NCBI RefSeq assembly: GCF_000381525.1
Contig: NZ_KB906607.1
Location: 62,001-126,000 of the forward strand
Length of the DNA: 64,000 bases
From: Peptostreptococcus anaerobius VPI 4330 = DSM 2949
GTDB lineage: Bacteria > Bacillota > Clostridia > Peptostreptococcales > Peptostreptococcaceae
Reading direction: 5' to 3'
Both the position numbers and the translations under genes were made by a program. This document shows, piece after piece, positions 7,901-15,479 of this stretch; the first letter of the stretch is position 1; every line of letters starts with the position of its first letter. The notes below the pieces were generated by a model that ran no database searches, was not told where the DNA came from, and worked only from the letters and a program-made list of their open reading frames with translations.

Positions 7901-8947
7901 TTATAATCTTAAACCTATTTCATATGCTACATTTACTGTAACTGCATTACCTGCTTGTTTATAAAGCTGTGAGTCGCTTACCCCACTCGATCTTGCTTTA
8001 TCAAATGCCCAGTCAGGAAAACCTTGTAATCTCCAGCACTCTTTAGGAGTTAATTTCCTGACTCTATATTTTTCTTTGGTATTTTCAGGCATAACCACTT
8101 GCGTATCCTCTACTGAAATTATTACTCCTTGATTACATGATGTGGTTAAAGTTTGTGCAACTTTCTTGCCTACCCTACCTCGTCTAGTTTTACTGTCTGG
8201 GTACTCTAAGTTAATTGAGTCCCCCAAACATGCTTCCGAATAACCTTTTACTGTTGCTTCTTTCACTAAAATAGTAAGTTTATCTATTTTTTTCTTTTGT
8301 TTATTTTTAATAACATACGATCCGTTGGATTGTGCCTCTCCATACCTTGCTGTAATGGTATTAGTTGATTTTTCGTTTCTGTTAGGAGTTTGTTTATAAC
8401 TCGATCTGATAGGAAATACCTTTCGTCCACGTTCTCCTCTAAGATGTCCAACAATGAACACTCTTTCTCTGTGTTGTGGAACTCCGTGATTTTTTGAGTT
8501 AAGCAATTGCCATTCGACATCATACCCCAACTCATCCAGCGTATAGAGGATGGTTTCAAATGTCTTTCCTTCGTCGTGTGACAATAAGTTTTTGACGTTC
8601 TCAAATAACAAAATCTGTGGTTTGATTTGTTTGGTTGCCCTAATAAGTTCAAAGAATAAAGTTCCTCGGGTATCACTAAACCCCCTTTTATGTCCTGCGA
8701 TACTAAAAGCTTGGCAAGGGAATCCCCCGACCAACATATCAACTTTTCCTCTAAGTTTTCTAAATTCTTCATCTGTGATTTTTGTAATATCTTCTCCAAT
8801 CAACTTTTCCTTTCCTGCGTCATATATAGCCTCATAACTTTGTCTTGCATATTTATCTTTTTCAATGTATCCTATGCAAGTGTGACCTGCTTTTTCTAAG
8901 CCTAATCTAAAACCACCTATCCCAGCGAAACAGTCTAAGAAATTCAT
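7901..8947 (-). CDS. DNA (cytosine-5-)-methyltransferase, orphan
   Basis: A complete 348-residue C5-methyltransferase: motif I FAGIGGFRLG (7-16), catalytic GGFPCQ with Cys78, ENV (116-118), QHRER (158-162) and the C-terminal QAGNAVTVNV. The target-recognition region lies at about 180-300. No restriction endonuclease is adjacent, so it is probably a protective phage enzyme that blocks host restriction. It lies between the two copies of a duplicated module, which suggests it was inserted there or carried along with one copy. Confidence 0.93.
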   Translation of the reverse strand: MNFLDCFAGIGGFRLGLEKAGHTCIGYIEKDKYARQSYEAIYDAGKEKLIGEDITKITDEEFRKLRGKVDMLVGGFPCQAFSIAGHKRGFSDTRGTLFFELIRATKQIKPQILLFENVKNLLSHDEGKTFETILYTLDELGYDVEWQLLNSKNHGVPQHRERVFIVGHLRGERGRKVFPIRSSYKQTPNRNEKSTNTITARYGEAQSNGSYVIKNKQKKKIDKLTILVKEATVKGYSEACLGDSINLEYPDSKTRRGRVGKKVAQTLTTSCNQGVIISVEDTQVVMPENTKEKYRVRKLTPKECWRLQGFPDWAFDKARSSGVSDSQLYKQAGNAVTVNVAYEIGLRL

Positions 8948-9216
8948 ATTTTAATCTCCTTATCTCCTGTACTTATCTCCAATTTCAAACTGCTTGTACA
9001 CTTCTTTTGTGACATTTACCGATGAAACACTTCCGAATACATCTTTAACTTTTAATGTGAACGTTTCATCTAGCATTACTGGATTTTCAACCTCTTTTAA
9101 CTCTCCATCAATCCATTCTTTTTGTTTTTCAAATCTAACTTCACGTGGCTGGTGTTCCTTTGATACTACCCTGCCTATATAGTTCTTTATGTCATTTTCA
9201 GCTAACCTATATCCTA
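8945..9216. repeat. Duplicated segment, copy B (part 1)
   Basis: Partner of 6984-7255. Here the repeat begins exactly at the start codon of the cytosine methyltransferase gene; in the other copy it begins at the start codon of the dUTPase gene. Confidence 0.9.
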
Positions 9217-9286
9217 TATAACAACCACAAGACAGATTGATTACACAACTTAATACAGTAGCTATAACGACTTTTTTATCTATCAT
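8960..9286 (-). CDS. Small membrane-anchored protein, copy B
   Basis: 108 residues. The N-terminal transmembrane helix (VVIATVLSCVINLSCGCYIGYRL) is unrelated to copy A at most positions, while residues 28-108 are almost identical (KEWIDGELKEVENPVMLDETF). Its start overlaps the upstream XRE-type stop by 4 bases. Function unknown; maintenance of both copies suggests paired use with the cognate regulators. Confidence 0.75.
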   Translation of the reverse strand: MIDKKVVIATVLSCVINLSCGCYIGYRLAENDIKNYIGRVVSKEHQPREVRFEKQKEWIDGELKEVENPVMLDETFTLKVKDVFGSVSSVNVTKEVYKQFEIGDKYRR

Positions 9287-9846
9287 GCAAACACTTCCTT
9301 TTCTCCTTTTCTCTCAATCTGTAAATCATCACTTACAGATATATCAATTCCGTACTTTTCTTTTATTTCCTGATTAACTTCCCAAATGTTCATACGTCCC
9401 TGTTCAACTTCTCTTAGCAGTAAAAGAGTTCTGTCAATGAACCTATTTAATCTCTTTTTCCCGTATCCTTCTTCTGCTAATGCCAAAATTGGTAGTGACA
9501 ACATAACACTAAACACCCTAGCAAATGCTAATTCACTTTGTTCTTGTCTTATAGCTTCCATTTGCTTTTCTGTCACTATGTGTACCTTTTTCTTACCAAT
9601 TGGATTGGATGCTGTCTTTTTCTTCTCCTGTGGCTTGCTGGCAGGCTTTTTATTAGGTTTAAAGTTTAGTATCTTATCTAGCTTTTTAGGATTAGGTAGG
9701 TTGACCCCTTTTTCCCACTCCCTAACTAACTTAACATTTACTCCAAAAGCTTTAGCGAAATCACCATGGCTCATCTTGTTAGCTTCTCTTATCGCTCTAA
9801 TCTTCTGTCCGACTTCCTTTTTCTCAAACTGATTCACATACGACAC
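9283..9846 (-). CDS. XRE-type regulator, copy B
   Basis: 187 residues: XRE helix-turn-helix at 12-60 (IRAIREANKMSHGDFAKAFGVNVKLVREWEKGVNLP), Lys/Pro linker, then a helical domain. It matches copy A best in the third helix plus linker and diverges elsewhere. The ATG follows a GAAAGGTGT site. It is the first gene of this copy of the module and lies just after a hypothetical gene. Confidence 0.7.
   Translation of the reverse strand: MSYVNQFEKKEVGQKIRAIREANKMSHGDFAKAFGVNVKLVREWEKGVNLPNPKKLDKILNFKPNKKPASKPQEKKKTASNPIGKKKVHIVTEKQMEAIRQEQSELAFARVFSVMLSLPILALAEEGYGKKRLNRFIDRTLLLLREVEQGRMNIWEVNQEIKEKYGIDISVSDDLQIERKGEKEVFA
9621..9720. repeat. Duplicated segment, copy B (part 2)
   Basis: Partner of 7660-7759; see that entry for the collinear offset. 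Confidence 0.85.
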
Positions 9847-9854
9847 CTTTCTTT

Positions 9855-10352
9855 CTACTCAACTCTAAAATAATATTTTTTCAACCTATCTTCACCTATT
9901 TCTTCCACTACCTTTTGTGCGATTTCTCTTGATTCAAAAATTGGTACACTAAAGTTTATATCCCACCAAATATCATAGGTAATAAAGTTTTCAGTTTCAT
10001 CAAAAGATATAACCCAATTTTCATCTTCTTTTTTAAAAGGTCTACTATACTTTTTCATAATAGCTAAAATCTTTAACCTCTCGACTTCAAATTCTGCTTC
10101 TTTTTCAGTTTTGAATACGTTGCCTATTGACAATCTTCCTTCATCATCAGTGCAACCATGCCACTCTGTCCAATCAACATACCCTTCTGTATCTATCCAC
10201 CAATACCTTTCTTCTTCCGCTGGTATCCAATGACCACCATCTTGACTGTTAAGTTCTTCCTCATATGCCTTAATAGCTTCCTCTATATCCTGCTTAGCCT
10301 TACTTGATATATCATCAATTTTCTTTAAGTATTTTTCTTTTAAATCTTCCAT
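9855..10352 (-). CDS. Hypothetical phage protein with Trp-rich N-terminal region
   Basis: 165 residues. After a coiled N-terminus, residues 41-75 are aromatic (GGHWIPAEEERYWWIDTEGYVDWTEW), then a helix with NVFKTEKEAEFEVERLK and a further beta-rich part. This layout recurs in many phage proteins of unknown role in early operons. It overlaps the end of the broken methyltransferase by 13 bases. Confidence 0.6.
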   Translation of the reverse strand: MEDLKEKYLKKIDDISSKAKQDIEEAIKAYEEELNSQDGGHWIPAEEERYWWIDTEGYVDWTEWHGCTDDEGRLSIGNVFKTEKEAEFEVERLKILAIMKKYSRPFKKEDENWVISFDETENFITYDIWWDINFSVPIFESREIAQKVVEEIGEDRLKKYYFRVE

Positions 10353-10815
10353 TTTAATTGCTCCTCTTTTTTATCTACTAGCATTTCTTCTTTGGCTCTT
10401 TTATAAAAATTCTTATCAATTTCAAAGCCATAGCAGCTTCTGCCTAATTCTTTGCACGCTCTTAATGTTGCACCACTTCCACAAACTGGATCTATAACCA
10501 CATCCCCCTCATCTGTGAATATTTCTATCAACTGTTTTAGAACTCCAATAGGTTTTTGAGTTGGATGTATCTTCGGGTATTCTTTTTTACTATCACGTTT
10601 CCAATTAAAGTAATTGAATACCATTTTACCCTTGCCATCTTCACCTTTCTTATTGTCCCCCCGTTATACCACAACGGATTAGACGCATAAGCGTTCTTAC
10701 CTAGGTTATACGGTATATCAGCAATCACTAATTGTGCCTTGGGTATTCCATATTTCTTATAATTCTGAAAATTATCGTTGTATATTTCTATCTTAGTTTT
10801 TCTTTTGTATTCCAT
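10340..10815 (-). pseudogene. Decayed DNA amino-methyltransferase (deletion plus frameshift)
   Basis: The first part keeps the catalytic DIPYNLG motif (near residue 35). The second keeps HPTQKPIGVLKQLIEIFTDEGDVVIDPVCGSGATLRA, the SAM-binding end. They are in different frames: joining them needs one extra base at a run of six G at about 10662-10667. Roughly 100 or more residues between NKKGE and KMVFNYF, which hold the target-recognition domain in full-length relatives, are missing. It is therefore most likely dead. A slipped product of about 157 residues cannot be excluded. Confidence 0.75.
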
Positions 10816-10824
10816 GTTCCCCTC

Positions 10825-11238
10825 CTAAAACGGTACATCGTCATCATCAACAGCATTAAACTCTGGTGGTGTAGGCTCAAACTTAGGTGTACCTGATGCC
10901 TGTCCATCATCCTTATTCTTCATGCTTTCAAGTGCTTGTATCTGCCTACCTGACACCTTTGTAAATGTCTTTTTCTCTCCGTTTTGCTCGTACCTATCAA
11001 CTCTTATAGAGCCTATTACAGCCACCAATCTACCTTTAGTGCAATAGTTTGCTGCAAACTCTGCCGGACTTCCCATCAACTCGCATGGTATAAAATCTGT
11101 AGTAGTTGAACCATCCTTGTTTTTATAATCTCTATCTACAGCCAAGGTAAACCTAGCTACTGCTGTTCCTGATTGCAAATATCTTAGTTCAGGGTCAGCT
11201 GTTGTTCTTCCGACTATTGTTACGTTATTTACTGCCAT
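10825..11238 (-). CDS. ssb: Single-stranded DNA-binding protein
   Basis: 137 residues: an OB fold at 1-105 (NNVTIVGRTTADPELRYLQSGTAVARFTLAVDR) and a disordered tail ending DDDVPF, the acidic tip that recruits host replication and repair enzymes. It is a phage replication-module SSB placed with the loader and replisome organizer. Length and tail are normal. Confidence 0.95.
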   Translation of the reverse strand: MAVNNVTIVGRTTADPELRYLQSGTAVARFTLAVDRDYKNKDGSTTTDFIPCELMGSPAEFAANYCTKGRLVAVIGSIRVDRYEQNGEKKTFTKVSGRQIQALESMKNKDDGQASGTPKFEPTPPEFNAVDDDDVPF

Positions 11239-11254
11239 TATTCTCCCTCTCTTT

Positions 11255-11716
11255 CTAACAACTCTTTTTATAAAATACCAACCAATGAGTTTTATTCCTT
11301 TTGTTACCTAACAAAGGTTTAAAATTTATTAACTTAAGTATTTCAGTTAGCTTTATTTGATCTTCACTCCACTTAAATATTAAGGTTCCATCTTCTTTCA
11401 ATACTCTCATACATTCTTTAAAACCCTGCTTAATGTCGTCTTTCCATGTATCCTTATTTAGAACTCCATACTTTTTTGCCATCCACGATCTCTCCCCTAA
11501 TTTATTTAAATGCGGCGGATCGAACACAACCATATCAAATTTATTATCAGTAAATGGTATTTTTCTAAAGTCTCCAATAATATCTGGTTTTATATTTAAC
11601 TCTCGCCCATCACACAAAATATGTGATTCTGTTCGTATATCCATAAAAACTACATCAGGATTATCTTTTTCAAAGTAAAACATCTTAGAGCCACAACAAA
11701 CATCTAATATTTTCAT
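11255..11716 (-). CDS. Class I SAM-dependent methyltransferase-like protein
   Basis: 153 residues with a short Rossmann methyltransferase core: motif I ILDVCCGS, an acidic second strand (FMDIRTE), VVFDPPH as motif IV and a late strand GTLIFKWSE. The DPPH motif suggests a nucleic-acid amino group as target, but the protein is too small to hold a target-recognition domain. Such proteins recur in Firmicutes phages near ssb. Substrate unknown. Confidence 0.78.
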   Translation of the reverse strand: MKILDVCCGSKMFYFEKDNPDVVFMDIRTESHILCDGRELNIKPDIIGDFRKIPFTDNKFDMVVFDPPHLNKLGERSWMAKKYGVLNKDTWKDDIKQGFKECMRVLKEDGTLIFKWSEDQIKLTEILKLINFKPLLGNKRNKTHWLVFYKKSC

Positions 11717-11728
11717 AGCTCCACCTCA

Positions 11729-12730
11729 CTAAATCTCTATAAACTCAACGTTCCTGATGTGTAAATCAACAGTTCCATTCTCATTCTTCACCATCCTAAA
11801 TTTCATAGGATCTTCAAAATCCTCTGCCAAACCAGATATTTTTATCTTAGTGTTTGTTTGTAACTTCCTGCGTTTTAACTTCTTTTCAACCCACGTTTTA
11901 TCAATCACAAATCTAGTTATGCCATGTTCTTTAAGAATTTCTTTATATAGCGTTTGCCTGTAATCATATTCCCTAAATAATTCATCAGCCATACGTTCAG
12001 TATCTATCTCCTGTCCTTCCTTAACGTTGTAATAAAGCACAGATAGTGCATCCTCAACCCTAACCGGTTCAGTTCCATATGCGTTTTGTATGAAACCCTC
12101 AGATTTTCTTACAAACTTCTTAGTAAGATGTCTTTCATCTAGGACCTTTTTAGCATTTACAAAATTTGTTACAAATGCAGTATCTATTTCTTGTCTTTCA
12201 CCCTGCTTATCTAGTATCCTAAGCTGCCACTCGTCATTAACCCCACTCGGCTCTACGATTATGGCATTTCTTATCCTACTGCCTGCCTGTATGCCCATAT
12301 CGTTGCCTATCAGCTTCACTTGCACACAATCATCTACAACGTCTATAGAATGGTTATACAGGCTCTTATAATCTAGCATTACTACTGCTGCTTGGTTTAC
12401 ATCCTTATGCGTAAAGCTAACTACAGCAAGGTCACAAGAATCTAATTCAGGACTAGCTTTCATAACATTAAACAAGCATGCAGCTATCGACTGTGACGCA
12501 GTTATAAAGGCTTTATCATCATAAATAACATGGTCAGTCGATACTCTAACAATGTTATTGTTGTAGTCACTGAATTTAGCTAACCTCAAATCATCATCCC
12601 TCAATATTTTCCTTAGAATTTTTTGATAAAACACATCAATCTCAGGAGTTATAGCCTGTTCAACCTCGCTTAGTATTGGTGTACCAGCATTCTTGTCTAA
12701 TACGTGTGTTATTACTTTTCTGATAATCAT
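11729..12730 (-). CDS. NdpA/YejK-like nucleoid-associated protein
   Basis: 333 residues resembling the 37-kDa nucleoid-associated family (NA37): the N-terminal VITHVLDKNAGTPILSEVEQ...LRKILRDDDLRLAKF pattern, a central beta-rich domain (QAAVVMLDYKSLYNHSID) and a C-terminal DNA-binding-like part (KTWVEKKLKRRKLQTNTKIKISGLAEDF). Host homologues bind the nucleoid with unclear function. Presence between ssb and the helicase loader suggests a role in phage DNA replication or packaging of the replicating genome. Confidence 0.75.
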   Translation of the reverse strand: MIIRKVITHVLDKNAGTPILSEVEQAITPEIDVFYQKILRKILRDDDLRLAKFSDYNNNIVRVSTDHVIYDDKAFITASQSIAACLFNVMKASPELDSCDLAVVSFTHKDVNQAAVVMLDYKSLYNHSIDVVDDCVQVKLIGNDMGIQAGSRIRNAIIVEPSGVNDEWQLRILDKQGERQEIDTAFVTNFVNAKKVLDERHLTKKFVRKSEGFIQNAYGTEPVRVEDALSVLYYNVKEGQEIDTERMADELFREYDYRQTLYKEILKEHGITRFVIDKTWVEKKLKRRKLQTNTKIKISGLAEDFEDPMKFRMVKNENGTVDLHIRNVEFIEI

Positions 12731-12770
12731 ATTGTTTCTCCCGTCTGCCTACTTCCAACCGTAGGACTTT

Positions 12771-12980
12771 TTAATAATAAGCTGTCTTTCTTTTCGTTCC
12801 CTCTCTAGCCTTCCAATTTTTATATGTTTCGTCTTGGAAGTAGCCTTGGAACACTGAATCTAAATCCCTTTTCTTGTGAAATTTCTCAACCTCCACCTTG
12901 TAACTTGCGTATTTCAAACAAGTATCATGACAGTTAATCTCACGTTCAGGACACTTGTAACATGGTGATAATAAAGCCAT
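12771..12980 (-). CDS. Small Cys-rich (zinc-ribbon-like) phage protein
   Basis: 69 residues with four cysteines and a histidine in the first 21 positions: CYKCPEREINCHDTC, a likely zinc knuckle, then a basic helical tail. Often seen between DnaC-type loaders and recombination genes in phages; role unknown. Confidence 0.65.
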   Translation of the reverse strand: MALLSPCYKCPEREINCHDTCLKYASYKVEVEKFHKKRDLDSVFQGYFQDETYKNWKAREGTKRKTAYY

Positions 12981-12986
12981 TTCAAC

Positions 12987-13739
12987 CTACCTTTCTAGCC
13001 TTTCAAGACGTTTATTCTTGTCCTTGCTAATTAATATATAATCACTAGCCATTTCAATAATCCTAGATCCTAAGGCTTCATCAAAATCATTAATCGTATC
13101 AGGTAACAGTTCAGTTGTAATTATCACAGGTAAATCAGCTAAATACCTAGCATTTATAACCTCATACAAGACATTTAAATCCGAATCCGTAACCCTGCCT
13201 TTTAGAAAATCATCAAGATACAGGACCTCTGCACGCTTAGCCTTATCCATCTGCCTTTGATACTCTTCCCTGTCCGTCATAGACTGTTTGACCAAAGTTA
13301 TAAAAGACCTATACTCCAGATACATACACCTAACGCCTTTAGCTATTAGATTATTGACTATAGCCATTGCCAGATGTGTTTTCCCACTACCTACCTGACC
13401 CATGATTACTAGGCTTTTATTTTGCTTATAAGCCTTTGATGACACATAGTGCATGCAGGATTTTTTTATTTCTAGGTTAGCCTTGGTTTCCTCAAAATTC
13501 CCAAAGGTTTTAGACTTGAATTTTTCGCTAATTCCAGCAAACGCTATAGCCCTCTCAAGTTCTCTTTCAGCCTTGCACTTGCATGGAATCATAACCTCAT
13601 GCCCATCTTCCTCAACATGGCTAACCCACTCCAAATCTTTGCAAATAGGGCATTTATACGTCTTTTCTTCCCTTGCTCCAGTCGTATTTGTCCCACTTGC
13701 CTTGTCCTTGGCTCTCTTTTCCTCGAACCTCTGAATCAT
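12987..13739 (-). CDS. dnaC: DnaC-type helicase loader ATPase
   Basis: An AAA+ ATPase: N-terminal zinc finger (CPICKDLEW...CKC, near 30-55), Walker A GQVGSGKTH and Walker B VLYLDDFLKG, with a sensor region ARYLADLPVIITTE. It should load the replicative helicase onto single-stranded DNA with the upstream replisome organizer. The ATG chosen is the ninth codon of a longer GTG ORF, with GGGGG just before it. Either start overlaps the replisome gene by more than 80 bases, in another frame. Confidence 0.9.
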   Translation of the reverse strand: MIQRFEEKRAKDKASGTNTTGAREEKTYKCPICKDLEWVSHVEEDGHEVMIPCKCKAERELERAIAFAGISEKFKSKTFGNFEETKANLEIKKSCMHYVSSKAYKQNKSLVIMGQVGSGKTHLAMAIVNNLIAKGVRCMYLEYRSFITLVKQSMTDREEYQRQMDKAKRAEVLYLDDFLKGRVTDSDLNVLYEVINARYLADLPVIITTELLPDTINDFDEALGSRIIEMASDYILISKDKNKRLERLER

Positions 13740-14598
13740 TTCCCCCAGTTCCAAACATATCACCCCCAGACTTTAATTCAAATACACCAGCCCAGCTATT
13801 CAAAATACTTTGCTCTAGGATTTTTATTGTTTTGTCAATGTCATCACCTGCTAAATTTTCTAGCTTGGTTAACATAGTTTTTACAGCACGTTCAGTCAAA
13901 GGTTTTTTAATGCTTTTACGCATGATTTCAAAGTCTTTAAAGGCTTCAAGTAAGGATTCATCATTGCCATATTTAGCTAATACCAACGATTCAAAAGTAA
14001 AAGTGCGTCCTCTTCGCCCTGCACTAGGGGCGTTACAATCTTTGATTGTATTTTCTTTACTTTCCTTTACTTTACTTTTCTTTACTTTACTTTGTGTACT
14101 TTTGTCTACATTAACCCCAGTTTCTGCAACATTAACCCCAGTTTCTGTAACATTAACCCTAGTTTCTGCAACATTAACCCCAGTTTCTGTAACATTATGT
14201 TGCATTAACTCATCTGTTTTTATTATGTATTTAGCTATTAAATTTGTATTTTGCCTTCTTTCTGTAGCTGCCAAATATCTATTTTGTATGCCTTTTGATG
14301 TCAATATTCTATAAGTTTTGTACATATGATAATCAAAAAACTCTACATCTAAGGCTTTATTGACTATCCCTCTTACTATATCCTCATCAATTTGTAGAGT
14401 GTCCGATACCAAAAAACATATATCGTCATCCCACGAAAGATAATAGCCTTCTTCTCCGTATACTATCCCTAGGAGATAGATCAATACGCATATCGCATCT
14501 GATTTATATTCCCTCTTAATTTTTCTCACTTTTATATCTTCAATAAACCTAGTATCAAGAGGGAAATAATCAATCCCTGTTTTAGTTGGTCTAGCCAC
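13654..14598 (-). CDS. Phage replisome organizer (DUF4373/Lin1244 type) with internal 7-residue repeats
   Basis: Residues 1-105 match the DUF4373/Lin1244-type N-terminal domain (ARPTKTGIDYFPLDTRFIEDIKVRKIKREY), the origin-binding part of DnaD-like phage initiators. A linker carries four NV(T/A)ETGV repeats, then a basic KVKKSKVKESK stretch, and the C-terminal helical domain (LLEAFKDFEIMRKSIKKPLTERAVKTMLTKL) resembles DnaB2. The GTG start is supported by overlap with the stop of the small ORF upstream and a GGGGGTG ribosome site. A longer ORF from 14679 has no good ribosome site. Confidence 0.85.
   Translation of the reverse strand: MARPTKTGIDYFPLDTRFIEDIKVRKIKREYKSDAICVLIYLLGIVYGEEGYYLSWDDDICFLVSDTLQIDEDIVRGIVNKALDVEFFDYHMYKTYRILTSKGIQNRYLAATERRQNTNLIAKYIIKTDELMQHNVTETGVNVAETRVNVTETGVNVAETGVNVDKSTQSKVKKSKVKESKENTIKDCNAPSAGRRGRTFTFESLVLAKYGNDESLLEAFKDFEIMRKSIKKPLTERAVKTMLTKLENLAGDDIDKTIKILEQSILNSWAGVFELKSGGDMFGTGGNDSEVRGKESQGQGKWDKYDWSKGRKDV
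14108..14191. repeat. Four 21-bp tandem repeats inside the replisome organizer gene
   Basis: Consensus ACATTAACCCCAGTTTCTGYA, 4 full copies and a partial fifth, in frame, encoding NV(T/A)ETGV units. The Asn-Val-x-Glu-Thr pattern forms the linker between the origin-binding and C-terminal domains. Copy number should vary between related phages. Confidence 0.9.
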
Positions 14599-14749
14599 TA
14601 CACACACCCCCATCAAAGGTGTTTTGCAACATATACACCTGCCTAGCGTAGTTGTGTATATCTTCATCATTGTAGCCAACTCTATAATGCATTAACATCT
14701 GCCATTCGAGTTTATTTATTGCTATCTCTACAGCTTTTTCATAGCTCAT
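14591..14749 (-). CDS. Small ORF (52 aa) coupled to the replisome organizer
   Basis: It reads MSYEKAVEIAINKLEWQMLM and continues to FDGGVCSG. A strong GGGGTGGGGG site precedes the ATG, and the stop overlaps the GTG of the replisome gene (GTGGCTAG). Composition is helical and charged. The arrangement argues for a genuine translated gene, and the frame is hidden by the longer ORF that runs through it. Confidence 0.65.
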   Translation of the reverse strand: MSYEKAVEIAINKLEWQMLMHYRVGYNDEDIHNYARQVYMLQNTFDGGVCSG

Positions 14750-14760
14750 ACCCCCACCCC

Positions 14761-15477
14761 TTACAAATATATTTCCAGTCCTTTTTTGGCTATATTTACT
14801 GGATATCCTATAGCCTTTTCAACCTCGCTTTTAAAGTAGTCTGCATCCGAGTTCGCACTTGATAGATGTAGCAGCGTCATAGTTTTTAATTTACTTAAAT
14901 CACTAGCTTTTAGAAAATCTATGCAGTTGTGTAACTCAAAATGCGATTGGACCACTCTGTTTCTTAAAAACATCTTATCTTCAAGCGTCCTGTCAATTAT
15001 TTCTTTTGAATAGTTACACTCGACTAAGAAGTGATTAACGTTTTTAAATCTATACTTAACATAATAAGTATCTGTTATATATAAGATTGTTTCTCCTGTA
15101 GGTATATGCTTTATTAAGTAACCTACATTATCTACATCATGTTCTAACTCAAAGGCTAGAACAACGAAATTACCTACCTGATAACGTGTACTAGGCGTTA
15201 CAGCCCTACACCTATGATTTTGTATTGCTTTGTCTGTAAATACGCTTTCTAGGGCGTATACGTCAACCCCATTATCTACCAACTCTTTAATACCTTTTGA
15301 GTGGTCATTATGCAGATGACTAACTAGGCATCCAACAACCTTATCAATCTTATAATCTATGAACTTCAATATATCTTTATACTTGAACCCTGCGTCAAGC
15401 AATAGTATCTCGTTATTCATTTCCAAGGAGTAGCAGTTACCACTACTCCCTGAACCTAATACTTTTATCTTATTCAT
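14761..15477 (-). CDS. Metallo-beta-lactamase-fold hydrolase (phage)
   Basis: 238 residues with the MBL signature SHLHNDHSKG (HxHxDH, near residue 57), an upstream LLLDAG, downstream LYITDT and a histidine-containing tail (LLHLSSANSD). The family includes YycJ-type exonucleases and RNases. In phages this gene regularly neighbours recT, so a nuclease role in recombination is plausible. Its start is 2 bases after the RecT stop. Confidence 0.82.
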   Translation of the reverse strand: MNKIKVLGSGSSGNCYSLEMNNEILLLDAGFKYKDILKFIDYKIDKVVGCLVSHLHNDHSKGIKELVDNGVDVYALESVFTDKAIQNHRCRAVTPSTRYQVGNFVVLAFELEHDVDNVGYLIKHIPTGETILYITDTYYVKYRFKNVNHFLVECNYSKEIIDRTLEDKMFLRNRVVQSHFELHNCIDFLKASDLSKLKTMTLLHLSSANSDADYFKSEVEKAIGYPVNIAKKGLEIYL

Positions 15478-15479
15478 GG

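Noticed and set aside
8284-8799. A second minus-strand ORF of 171 codons inside the cytosine methyltransferase gene.
   Set aside because: It is an out-of-frame shadow; the methyltransferase frame carries all motifs.
10340-10815. Programmed -1 frameshift giving a working methyltransferase.
   Set aside because: The joined product would still lack about 100 residues, including target recognition, so decay is simpler.
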